Made by a program: the position numbers and the translations under genes
Assembly (NCBI RefSeq): GCF_900106535.1
Contig: NZ_FNOH01000004.1
Location: 496,001-560,000, forward strand
From: Myxococcus xanthus
GTDB lineage: Bacteria > Myxococcota > Myxococcia > Myxococcales > Myxococcaceae
Direction of reading: 5' to 3'
Length of the DNA stretch: 64,000 nt
In this document: piece after piece, positions 57,369-64,000 of the stretch
Numbering within the stretch: position 1 is the first letter of the stretch
How the letters are laid out: every line of letters begins with the position of its first letter
The notes under the pieces: generated by a model
Told to the model about the DNA's origin: nothing
The model's input: the letters and a program-made list of their open reading frames with translations, nothing else
The model's database searches: none

Positions 57369-58187
57369 TCAAAAACAGACGCCCCCCTTGGGCCTCCAAA
57401 CAACGTAGCCCTGGGACAAGAGCCACGGGTCGGTCGCCACTCCCTCCATGCGTGCGGAGAGCCCCAGCGCGGCTTCGCGAAACGCATCGGGTGGGTGCGT
57501 ATGGCCCAGGGTCCGCGCCTGCTGCCAGGCGGCGCTCCATGCGGAGAAGAAGTCATGGATGGGCTCCCCCGGACGTACCCGGCGGCGCAAATCCCGGGGC
57601 AGCCAGTCCCGGAAGAGCATGGGCGCAAAGCCCAGGCTGAAGTCGGTGTGGAACAGGAGCGCTTCGCGCAGCGGCAGCTCCGCGCCCTCCCCAACGCCGC
57701 GGCGCAGCAGGTGCGCGGCCATCACCGCGCCCGTCGCGTCCGCGCTCCCCTCCACCAGCAGGCCCGACGGCAGCAGGTAGCGGGTCAGGGTGCGGTGCAC
57801 CTCGGGGACACGCTCGGGGGCGCCCTGGCGGAGCAGGTTCATGGCCCGCACCAGCCGGGCGGGCTCGTCGGGACGAAGGGGCAGCGCGAAGCCGCCCTCG
57901 CGGAAGGACGTGCGGGCATCCGCGTCCGCCTGCGCCGCCCGAGCGCGCTCCGCGTCCAGCTCCACGCCCACCACGGCGAGCTCCGGGTTGAGCGCGCGAA
58001 AGGCCTGGGCACTCTCCAGCGTCGTCCACGGGTGCTCGCCGAACCCCACGTCGACGAAGACCGCGTGGGCCCAGGGCCCGTCACGGCGTTCGAGCAACGG
58101 GCGCTCGAAGCGGCACAGGAACGCGTCCAGCGCGCGCAGGCGCCCGCGCGACGTCCGTCCCCGTGTTTTCGTGTCCAGCGGCGGCAT
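57369..58187 (-). CDS. Class I SAM methyltransferase-like protein
   Basis: The 272-residue protein has a motif I-like segment (HAVFVDVGFGEHPWTTLESA), motif II-like VVGVELDAERARAAQADAD, and GGFALPLRPDEPARLVRAMNLLR. The C-terminal part (LHTDFSLGFAPMLFRDWLPRDLR and a Trp-rich segment) is less typical. The motif I loop is non-canonical (DVGFGEHPW instead of GxGxG), so this may be a diverged enzyme. It lies on the same strand as the ATP-grasp gene, about 160 bases upstream. The substrate is unknown. Confidence 0.65.
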   Translation of the reverse strand: MPPLDTKTRGRTSRGRLRALDAFLCRFERPLLERRDGPWAHAVFVDVGFGEHPWTTLESAQAFRALNPELAVVGVELDAERARAAQADADARTSFREGGFALPLRPDEPARLVRAMNLLRQGAPERVPEVHRTLTRYLLPSGLLVEGSADATGAVMAAHLLRRGVGEGAELPLREALLFHTDFSLGFAPMLFRDWLPRDLRRRVRPGEPIHDFFSAWSAAWQQARTLGHTHPPDAFREAALGLSARMEGVATDPWLLSQGYVVWRPKGGVCF

Positions 58188-58285
58188 GGTGCGCTCTTGG
58201 GTGAGTCTGGCGTGGTCGTCAAGCCCACCCCGCTCCCTCCCCCCGATTTTCGCCGGACACGGCGGCCCCCTAGAGTGGAACCACC

Positions 58286-59266
58286 GTGGAAGCCTCGTCC
58301 CCCCAGGCCTGCCCCCGCTGCCAGTCGCCTCGCGCCGCCGGGCCGGAGTGCCCCCGCTGCGGCATCATCTACGCCAAGGCGGAGGCCCGGGCGGCGCGGC
58401 AGCGCGAGGAAGCCCCCTCAGTGGCGCCCGGGGAACCACCGCCGCTCGTCGACCCCGCATGGCTGGCGACGCCCGACCTGCGCCCGGACGTGCTGCCACC
58501 GGAGACACCCGCCTGGGACGGCGACGCCGAGGAGGCCGCGTTCGAGCACCGCCTGCGCACCTGGGCCATCCCCGTGGCACTCCTGGTGTCCTACGTGGCG
58601 CTGAACGGCAACTTCAGCGCCTTCGCGGCCCGGCTCATCACCATGCCGTTCCATGAGCTGGGCCACGCCATGACGGCCTGGTTCTGCGGCCGGTCCGCGT
58701 TCCCCACGCTGTGGAAGACGGCCATCTTCGGCCGCTCCTATGTCCTCGCGCTGATGCTCGCCGCGGTGCTGGGCGCGTGGGCGTGGTGGGGGTGGAGGCG
58801 CCGTCAGTGGCTGTGGGTGGCCTGCGGCGCGAGCCTGCTGGCGCTCCAAGCCGTGGGCACGCTGCTGCTGTCGCCGCAGACAGTGGACATGCTCATCACC
58901 TTCAACGGCGATGGCGGGATGATGGTGCTGGGCACGGTGATGATGCTGACCATCTATGCCCCGGCGGGCAGCTACCTCCACAAGCAGGCCCTGCGCTGGG
59001 GCTTCCTGGGGCTCGGTGCGCTGTCGCTCATGGACGGCCTCCTCACGTGGTGGAAGTCGAAGAAGGACTTCAACGCCATCCCCTTCGGCAGAATGGAAGG
59101 CGTGGGCCTGAGCGACGCCAGCAAGCTGGTGGGGATGCCCCACAACTGGGGCGAGCACCAGCTCATCGGCAGGTACCTGACGGTGGCCACCGTGTGCTTC
59201 GCGGTGGTCGCCGGGGTGTACGTGGTGCAGTTCGTGCGAGGCCGGGCCCGGCTCGCCGCGCGCTGA
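58286..59266 (+). CDS. Zinc-ribbon membrane protein with HExxH motif (M50-like)
   Basis: The 326-residue protein starts with a zinc ribbon (CPRCQSP and CPRCG at about residues 9-26) and a Pro-rich cytoplasmic linker. Membrane helices follow, with the motif MPFHELGHAMTAWFCG, which is the HExxH of site-2-protease-like M50 metalloproteases. Later helices carry MMVLGTVMMLTIYAPAGSYL. A downstream Asp as third metal ligand was not located with certainty. It could be a membrane metalloprotease or an inactive relative. The GTG start at 58286 follows a GGA-rich region; no ATG fits. Confidence 0.6.
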   Translation: MEASSPQACPRCQSPRAAGPECPRCGIIYAKAEARAARQREEAPSVAPGEPPPLVDPAWLATPDLRPDVLPPETPAWDGDAEEAAFEHRLRTWAIPVALLVSYVALNGNFSAFAARLITMPFHELGHAMTAWFCGRSAFPTLWKTAIFGRSYVLALMLAAVLGAWAWWGWRRRQWLWVACGASLLALQAVGTLLLSPQTVDMLITFNGDGGMMVLGTVMMLTIYAPAGSYLHKQALRWGFLGLGALSLMDGLLTWWKSKKDFNAIPFGRMEGVGLSDASKLVGMPHNWGEHQLIGRYLTVATVCFAVVAGVYVVQFVRGRARLAAR

Positions 59267-59286
59267 GTCCCCGCGCGGCGGACGCG

Positions 59287-60822
59287 TCACGCCGCGTCGC
59301 CGAAAGGCCACACGAAGCCAGGGTGGCGCACCACCTCCGGTGTCCTCGCGCCCTTCCAGCGCAGCGACTCTCCCGGCCGCAGCACCAGGGGACTGGGAAC
59401 GTCCTTCATCGTCCGCCGGACCTCGGCGAGCCGCTCCGGATAGGGGTCCGCGTCCGGGTTCTCATCCAGGTGACTGGCGCCGCTCACGGGCTCGCCGGGG
59501 TAGCCCGCGTAGCGAGGCCCCATGCCCTCGCGCCAGTACCAGGGCGCCCCGCCATCCGCGCAGGGCACCACGTAGCGCGCGCCCAGCAAGGCGCCATAGC
59601 GCAGCGCCTCCTCGGGCCCGGCCATGAGCCGCTGCGGCGCCTTCAGCATGGCGCGGGGGACGTTGACCAGGAACGCCTCCAGCGTGGTGAAGCCAAAGAA
59701 GATGGGCGCCAGCCGAAAGCCGCGGACGCCGCAGAAGAGCACGTCCACTGGAGCCTCGCGACGCACGCGCCGGCACACCGCCGCCATGTCTCCGCGCACG
59801 TCGTGCCCCGAGTCCGCGAAGAACGCCGCGGAGAAGCCGGGCGCCCGCACAAGCCACGCGTTGCCCTCATTGAAGAGGTCCGGGTACGGGCCTTCTCCAT
59901 CCGTGGGCTGCTCGCCGTAGAACGGCAGCGCGCGCACGGTGACGTCGCCCACCTGCCGGGACTCGCCCCAGCACAAGGGCTCCACGCGCGTGAAGCCCAG
60001 CTGCGCCAGTCGCAGAGCACAGTCCGTGGAGAAGAGACTCTCACGCGCCACCGCCGGCACGAAGATGCGCGTGTCGCGAGGCAATTGCAGCAACGAGCCC
60101 AGGTGGAAGTGGTCCCCATGTGAATGGGTGATGACCACCGCGTCCACGCGTCCCACGTCGCGGGGCTGCATCGGCGGATAGCCCGGCGCGTCCACCGCAC
60201 CCTCGGGCCGGAAGTACGGGTCCACCAGCACGCGTCCCTCGCGGCCCGCGACCAGCACCGTGTTGTGCCCCACGAAGAGCGCACCGGGCGAAGGCACCTC
60301 CACGGGCGCCTCATGGCGCACGAGCCAGCCCGCCTGCCCCAGGTCCGCCACCAACTCCGCCAGCACGGGCAGCGCCGCGAAGGCCCGAAGCTCCGCGCGC
60401 GTGGCGCCGCGCGCGAGCGCCGCGAAGAAGTCCGCCACGGCGGGCCACTCGGACGCACGCACGGGTACATCCAGGCCCAGTTCCTCCTGGCGAAGGTGCA
60501 GCACGCGCGGCCGGTGTCGCGTGGCCACCGGGAACAGCACGTCGGGACGCAACACGCGTCGGCCCATGCGCCGCTGCTTGCCCATGCACAGCGCGGCATA
60601 GCGCGGGGTGTCTTCCAGCCAACGCAAGAGCGCCTCCGCATCGTGCAGCGCTCCCTCACGCCCCAGCGTGGCGACGTGCCGCTTCAGTGGGAAAAAGGCC
60701 CGGCGGACAGGACGCGCGGTGGGGCCCTGAATGCTACAGCCCAGGTCCGCGTGGTGGTCGTCCTCCGTCCGGGCTGAGGCAAGCACAGCCAGACTGACGC
60801 CCCGGTTCAGGGTGAATTGCAT
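59287..60822 (-). CDS. MBL-fold metallo-hydrolase with N-terminal extension
   Basis: The 511-residue protein has the metallo-beta-lactamase motif VITHSHGDHFHLGSLLQL (HxHxDH) around residue 244 and a later metal site in FFADSGHDVRGDM. About 190 N-terminal residues (FFPLKRHVATLGREGALHDAEAL and RRVLRPDVLFPVATR) precede it, and I do not recognise that part. The C-terminal half is consistent with the hydrolase core. The substrate is unknown. The ATG at 60822 is chosen over an upstream ATG at 60840. Confidence 0.8.
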   Translation of the reverse strand: MQFTLNRGVSLAVLASARTEDDHHADLGCSIQGPTARPVRRAFFPLKRHVATLGREGALHDAEALLRWLEDTPRYAALCMGKQRRMGRRVLRPDVLFPVATRHRPRVLHLRQEELGLDVPVRASEWPAVADFFAALARGATRAELRAFAALPVLAELVADLGQAGWLVRHEAPVEVPSPGALFVGHNTVLVAGREGRVLVDPYFRPEGAVDAPGYPPMQPRDVGRVDAVVITHSHGDHFHLGSLLQLPRDTRIFVPAVARESLFSTDCALRLAQLGFTRVEPLCWGESRQVGDVTVRALPFYGEQPTDGEGPYPDLFNEGNAWLVRAPGFSAAFFADSGHDVRGDMAAVCRRVRREAPVDVLFCGVRGFRLAPIFFGFTTLEAFLVNVPRAMLKAPQRLMAGPEEALRYGALLGARYVVPCADGGAPWYWREGMGPRYAGYPGEPVSGASHLDENPDADPYPERLAEVRRTMKDVPSPLVLRPGESLRWKGARTPEVVRHPGFVWPFGDAA

Positions 60823-60955
60823 GACGGCGGATGTTGCCACGCGTCACGCGCGGTGCGGTGTTTCTCCAACGTTCGGGCGAGCGGGCGGCCCGTCCCCCTC
60901 ACCCGACCGCCCAGGTTGTGACAGGAGCGTGGAAGGCCGGTACCCTTGCCTTCGA

Positions 60956-62818
60956 ATGTCATTGTCAGCCCCCTCGCTCCCCCCGGAGCCCCCTCCCCCG
61001 TCCTCGGGCGGCGCCCTCGCGGAGCCCTCCCAACGTCGCTTCCACTGGCTGCCCCCCGTGGGGACGTGGAAGTACCACCTGCTGCTGAGCGCCGTGGCCC
61101 TATTCATCCTGGGGCCCCTGGGCGGCATCGCCGCCTCGTACATGAACTTCAGCGTGGGCTTCTTCGTCGGCGGCCAGGTGCTGGCCGGCATCCTCGGCAG
61201 CGCCGTCACCTACGGGTACGGCGCGGAGGGCAAGCACGGCGCCAACTACATGCAGACGATGGCCGCATCAGTGGCCTCGCTGTGCGCCATGTCCGTGCTC
61301 ATCCAGTCCATGGTGTGGCTGGGCATGGAGATGCCCGCGGCCTGGCAGCTCATGCTCTTCGTCGGCTGCGTGGGCATGTTCGCCGTGGGCGTGGGCATGC
61401 TCTACACGCCGCTGCTCGTGGACAAGCTCCAGCTCGACTATCCGTCCGGGCTGGCGGTGGCCAACATCCTGCGCGCCCTCACGGACAAGCGCCTGCTCAA
61501 GGCGTCCATCTCCAAGCTGGGCGGCGGCACCCTGCTGGGCGCCCTGGCGGCGTGGATGACGGAGAAGGTGGCCTTCGTCTCCTCCATCGGCACCAGCGCG
61601 GCGACGCTGGGCGCGGGCATGATTGTCGGCAGTCGCATCACCGTCCCCGCCATCGTGATGGCCGTCATCGGCGCGGTGCTGGTGCCCACCCTCCGCGAGA
61701 TAGGGTGGCTCGGCCCTCAGGATCCGTTCCGCAAAATCGGCTTCGTCATCGGCCTGGGGATGATTTGCGGCGCGGCCGTGGTGGACCTGTCGCTGCTGGC
61801 GGTCCAGGCGGCGAAGCGCATCCGCGAGCGGGCCTCGGCGAAAGACGAAGAGGAGGAGTCCTGGAAGAAGGTCAACATCCCCCGGCTGCTGGCCTGGGTG
61901 GGTGTCTGGGGCGGCGCGACGCTGGTGGTGGGCACGCAGGTGCTGAATCAGCCTGTCGGCTGGCTCCTCTTCGGCATGCTGCTCGCCCTGCTGTTCGTGC
62001 TCATCAACGGCATCTCGTTCGGAATCACCGACCAGAACCCCATCTCCAGCGCCTTCGTCATCTCCGTGCTGATGATGTCCATGATGGGCCTGCGCGTTCC
62101 GCTGGTGGGCATGATGGCCGCCACCATCCTGCTCATCTCCACCTCGGTGGGCTGCGACATGCAGCAGGACCGCTCCACCGGCTGGCGCCTGGGCACCAAC
62201 CGCGTCACCCAGTTCCGCTATCAGGTGCTGGGCGTCACCATGGGCGCGCTGCTGTGCGTGGGCCTGGCGCGCGTGTTCATGACCGCCTACCCGGCGCTCA
62301 CCATCAACCAGCTCGACAACCCCAACGCCGAAGTGGGCCAGTGGGGCTCCGCGATGACGTACAAGCTGGTGGGCGCCATCCGCGACCTCGGCTCGCTGTC
62401 GCAGGCCGTCGTGAATGCCCTGCTCCTCGGATTGGCCATCGGCTTCATCTACGAACTGCTGCGCAAGGTGGTGCGAGGCAACGCGCGCTACCAGCAGTAC
62501 GTGAAGGGTTCCCGAAAGGGCTTCGCCGTCGGCTGGACGGTGGACGCCATCCTGCTTCCCAGTCCCTACGCGTCGTCGTTCGGCGGCTTCGTGGCGTTCC
62601 CGGTGTCGCTGTGGTTCGGCGCGGGCGGCATCGTGACGTCCGTCTGGAACACGTTCTCCAAGCGTGAAGAGCCCGCGGTGAGTGGCAGCCCGGGTGAAGG
62701 CGAGGCCCTTCCGGAGGACATGAGCACCATGTCCCTCATGGGCGGTGGCCTCATCGCCGGTGAGTCGCTGTTCTTCCTCATCGCCGGCCTCATCGGGCTC
62801 GCGTCGCTGTTGGCGTAG
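60956..62818 (+). CDS. OPT family oligopeptide transporter
   Basis: The 620-residue protein has many transmembrane segments and the OPT family features: YMNFSVGFFVGGQVLAGIL, LDYPSGLAVANILRAL, SIGTSAATLGAGMIVGSRI, and GITDQNPISSAFVISVLMMSMMGLR. OPT proteins import oligopeptides or metal-peptide chelates. The ATG at 60956 has no strong ribosome binding site. A hairpin terminator follows the stop directly. The Thr leader and ThrRS-like gene start right after. Confidence 0.93.
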   Translation: MSLSAPSLPPEPPPPSSGGALAEPSQRRFHWLPPVGTWKYHLLLSAVALFILGPLGGIAASYMNFSVGFFVGGQVLAGILGSAVTYGYGAEGKHGANYMQTMAASVASLCAMSVLIQSMVWLGMEMPAAWQLMLFVGCVGMFAVGVGMLYTPLLVDKLQLDYPSGLAVANILRALTDKRLLKASISKLGGGTLLGALAAWMTEKVAFVSSIGTSAATLGAGMIVGSRITVPAIVMAVIGAVLVPTLREIGWLGPQDPFRKIGFVIGLGMICGAAVVDLSLLAVQAAKRIRERASAKDEEEESWKKVNIPRLLAWVGVWGGATLVVGTQVLNQPVGWLLFGMLLALLFVLINGISFGITDQNPISSAFVISVLMMSMMGLRVPLVGMMAATILLISTSVGCDMQQDRSTGWRLGTNRVTQFRYQVLGVTMGALLCVGLARVFMTAYPALTINQLDNPNAEVGQWGSAMTYKLVGAIRDLGSLSQAVVNALLLGLAIGFIYELLRKVVRGNARYQQYVKGSRKGFAVGWTVDAILLPSPYASSFGGFVAFPVSLWFGAGGIVTSVWNTFSKREEPAVSGSPGEGEALPEDMSTMSLMGGGLIAGESLFFLIAGLIGLASLLA

Positions 62819-62825
62819 CAACACC

Positions 62826-62860
62826 TGCACGGGCCCTCCCAGTGGCGCAGGGTCCGTGCA
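62826..62860 (+). terminator. Hairpin terminator after the OPT transporter gene
   Basis: TGCACGGGCCCT pairs with AGGGTCCGTGCA (12 bp with one G-U) around an 11-base loop, 7 bases after the stop. Confidence 0.7.
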
Positions 62861-62870
62861 CGGGGCCGAG

Positions 62871-62899
62871 TTGACAATTCTCCGCGCCCCTCGCATCTT
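62871..62899 (+). promoter_or_regulatory. Promoter of the Thr leader/ThrRS-like transcript
   Basis: TTGACA at 62871-62876 matches the -35 consensus exactly. At 17 bases spacing the -10 position reads CATCTT (62894-62899), with the key A2 and T6 present. Transcription would start around 62906-62907, next to the leader peptide start, which would then be leaderless. Confidence 0.55.
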
Positions 62900-62906
62900 C
62901 TTCGCC

Positions 62907-62987
62907 GTGAGCTTCGTCATCACCACCACGACCACCGGCACCACGACTCGCTTCGGCGGGCGTGGAACCGTGCGCGTCACGTGGTGA
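62907..62987 (+). CDS. Thr-rich attenuation leader peptide
   Basis: A 26-residue reading frame from GTG 62907 to TGA 62987 encodes VSFVITTTTTGTTTRFGG followed by RGTVRVTW. Ten of the 26 residues are Thr, with five consecutive codons at 62922-62936 and three more at 62940-62948. No other Thr run is seen elsewhere in the window. It lies just after a terminator and a TTGACA box and just before the ThrRS-like gene. This matches the design of amino-acid leader peptides such as thrL of enteric bacteria. Translation start at a GTG at the mRNA 5' end is inferred. Confidence 0.8.
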   Translation: MSFVITTTTTGTTTRFGGRGTVRVTW

Positions 62988-63041
62988 GCTGACGAACGCA
63001 CGGTTCCCTGCCCCGCCTTCTCCGGCCGGGGCAACCGTGCG
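62964..63041 (+). promoter_or_regulatory. Transcription attenuator with alternative 1:2 and 2:3 hairpins
   Basis: Segment 1 (GGAACCGTGCG, 62964-62974, inside the leader peptide), segment 2 (CGCACGGTTCC, 62997-63007) and segment 3 (AACCGTGCG, 63033-63041) are mutually complementary: 1:2 over 11 bases and 2:3 over nine. The 2:3 stem also contains GCCCCG/CGGGGC (63010-63015 with 63027-63032), so it is the more stable hairpin. A ribosome stalled on the Thr run would leave segment 1 free and favour 1:2; a completed leader would favour 2:3. No U-run follows 2:3, so Rho or translation effects are possible. Confidence 0.75.
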
Positions 63042-63097
63042 CTCGCTCAGCGCTCCGACCGGATGGCGTTTCACCCTTCCGAATCGGAGACGAAGCA

Positions 63098-64000
63098 ATG
63101 CTTGACGAACACGACCACCGCGCGCTGGGCCAACGCCTGGACCTCTTCCACCTGCAGGAAGAGGCACCCGGCATGGTGTTCTGGCACCCGCGCGGACTGG
63201 TGCTGTACCGGCTGCTGGAGGAGCACGTCCGCCAGCGCATGCGCCGCGAGGGCTACCAGGAAGTCCGCACCCCACAGCTCTACGCGCAACCCTTGTGGGA
63301 GCGCAGCGGCCACTGGGACAACTTCCGGGAGAACATGTTCCTGGTGGAGGACGGCGCGCGGCACCTGGGCGTGAAGCCGGTGAGCTGCCCCGGCCACATC
63401 GAACTGGTGCAGCGCATGGCGCCCAGCTACCGCGACCTGCCGCTGCGCCTGGGCGAGTTCGGCCTGGTGCACCGCGCAGAACCCGGCGGCGCGCTCCATG
63501 GCCTGTTCCGCCTGCGGCAGTTCACCCAGGATGACGGCCACATCTTCTGCGCCGAGCCGCAGGTGGTGCCGGAGGTCGTCCGCTTCGCCCGCTCGCTGAA
63601 GGACTTCTACGCGGGCTTCGGCTTCGACGACGTCCAGGTGGCCTTCTCCGGCCGGCCCGCGTCACGCGCAGGGCGCGATGAGCTCTGGGACAAGGCCGAG
63701 TCCTGGCTCCTCCTCGCGGCGAAGGAAGCGGGGCTCCAGTGCCACATGCAGCCGGGCGAGGGGGCATTCTACGGGCCCAAGCTGGAGTTCGTCCTGAAGG
63801 ACCGGCTGGGGCGCGCGTGGCAGTGCGGAACCATCCAACTGGACCTCGTGCTGCCGGAGCGCTTCGACCTCCACTACGTCGACGCCTCCGGGGCCCGCGT
63901 CCGTCCGGTGATGCTTCACCGCGCGCTGCTCGGCAGCCTGGAGCGCTTCATCGGCGTCATGCTGGAACACCACGGCGGCGCGCTGCCGCCCTGGCTGGCG
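63098..64000 (+). CDS. Threonyl-tRNA synthetase core without TGS and editing domains (3' end outside window)
   Basis: The 301 visible codons begin directly at the ThrRS catalytic domain: DHRALGQRLDLFHLQEEAPGMVFWHP. The zinc ligands appear in KPVSCPGH, FTQDDGHIF and PVMLHRALLGSLERFIGV. Motif 2 is GEFGLVHRAEPGGALHGLFRLRQFTQD. The N-terminal TGS and editing domains of a usual ThrRS (~240 residues) are absent, and no frame upstream could supply them. GGAG precedes the ATG. The anticodon-binding domain would lie outside the window. It is preceded by a Thr leader attenuator. It may be a second, regulated or specialised ThrRS. Confidence 0.9.
   Translation, partial: MLDEHDHRALGQRLDLFHLQEEAPGMVFWHPRGLVLYRLLEEHVRQRMRREGYQEVRTPQLYAQPLWERSGHWDNFRENMFLVEDGARHLGVKPVSCPGHIELVQRMAPSYRDLPLRLGEFGLVHRAEPGGALHGLFRLRQFTQDDGHIFCAEPQVVPEVVRFARSLKDFYAGFGFDDVQVAFSGRPASRAGRDELWDKAESWLLLAAKEAGLQCHMQPGEGAFYGPKLEFVLKDRLGRAWQCGTIQLDLVLPERFDLHYVDASGARVRPVMLHRALLGSLERFIGVMLEHHGGALPPWLA

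Noticed and set aside
62963..62970. T-box riboswitch core (TGGAACCG)
   Set aside because: The eight-base match is present, but there is little transcript space upstream for stem I and no antiterminator bulge. The Thr leader peptide explains the region better.
61268..63034. Long minus-strand open frame opposite the OPT transporter
   Set aside because: Antisense of a membrane protein with clear family motifs; composition is His/Gln/Arg/Ala-rich.

Overview
The window is high-GC, gene-dense DNA with very strong G/C bias at third codon positions. Its gene content points to a myxobacterium, most likely Myxococcus or a close relative. The evidence is a DUF2381 protein beside a transmembrane Ser/Thr kinase, a TIGR02265/DUF2378 protein, myxobacterial-type lipoproteins, many one-domain sensory proteins, large PAS histidine kinases and sigma-54-type promoters. 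This is chromosomal housekeeping and accessory sequence. I saw no tRNA, rRNA, CRISPR array, IS element or prophage.

Layout. 1-6.4 kb: SlyD-like FKBP (cut by the window edge), dicarboxylate/amino-acid symporter, a 2OG-oxygenase-like protein, an orphan beta-class DNA methyltransferase, then DUF2381 downstream of a Ser/Thr kinase. 6.5-9.7 kb: a translationally coupled YcaO-TfuA pair and a V4R-like sensor. 9.8-12.2 kb: ECF sigma / zinc-finger anti-sigma / Spy-like periplasmic protein operon and a DUF4136 lipoprotein. 12.2-20 kb: DUF5996, glutathione peroxidase, a 1767-residue double UvrA and a DUF2378 protein. 20-27 kb: hybrid histidine kinase, then opgG - unknown gene - opgH for osmoregulated periplasmic glucans behind a sigma-54-type promoter. 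27-43 kb: M18 aminopeptidase, a second 2OG-oxygenase-like protein, unknown proteins, an acyl-CoA dehydrogenase-like protein, a SET-domain methyltransferase with a histone-H1-like tail, two exported amidohydrolases, cupin, PfkB kinase, Mug glycosylase, GAF protein, CysQ and a three-PAS histidine kinase. 43-50 kb: GNAT, a monohaem cytochrome lipoprotein with an unrecognised partner, a class C beta-lactamase-like protein with TPRs, and GlnS. 50-58 kb: glycosyltransferases of families 4 and 2, a PLP decarboxylase, an ATP-grasp ligase, a hydrolase and the N-end-rule leucyltransferase Bpt. 58-64 kb: zinc-ribbon M50-like membrane protein, MBL-fold protein, OPT oligopeptide transporter, and a threonyl-tRNA synthetase core that runs off the right edge.

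The most striking signal lies between the OPT transporter and the ThrRS-like gene. A perfect TTGACA box is followed by a 26-codon peptide in which 10 residues are Thr, eight of them nearly contiguous. Next come three segments that can form mutually exclusive 1:2 or 2:3 hairpins. This is the architecture of a classical transcription attenuator that senses Thr-tRNA charging, and it sits in front of a ThrRS lacking the TGS and editing domains. Other items of interest are the YcaO-TfuA pair without an obvious precursor, the SET protein with a lysine/alanine tail, the unknown gene inside opgGH, the double UvrA, and a candidate sigma-54 promoter driving an 84-codon unknown ORF. All functional calls come from reading motifs; no database search was run.
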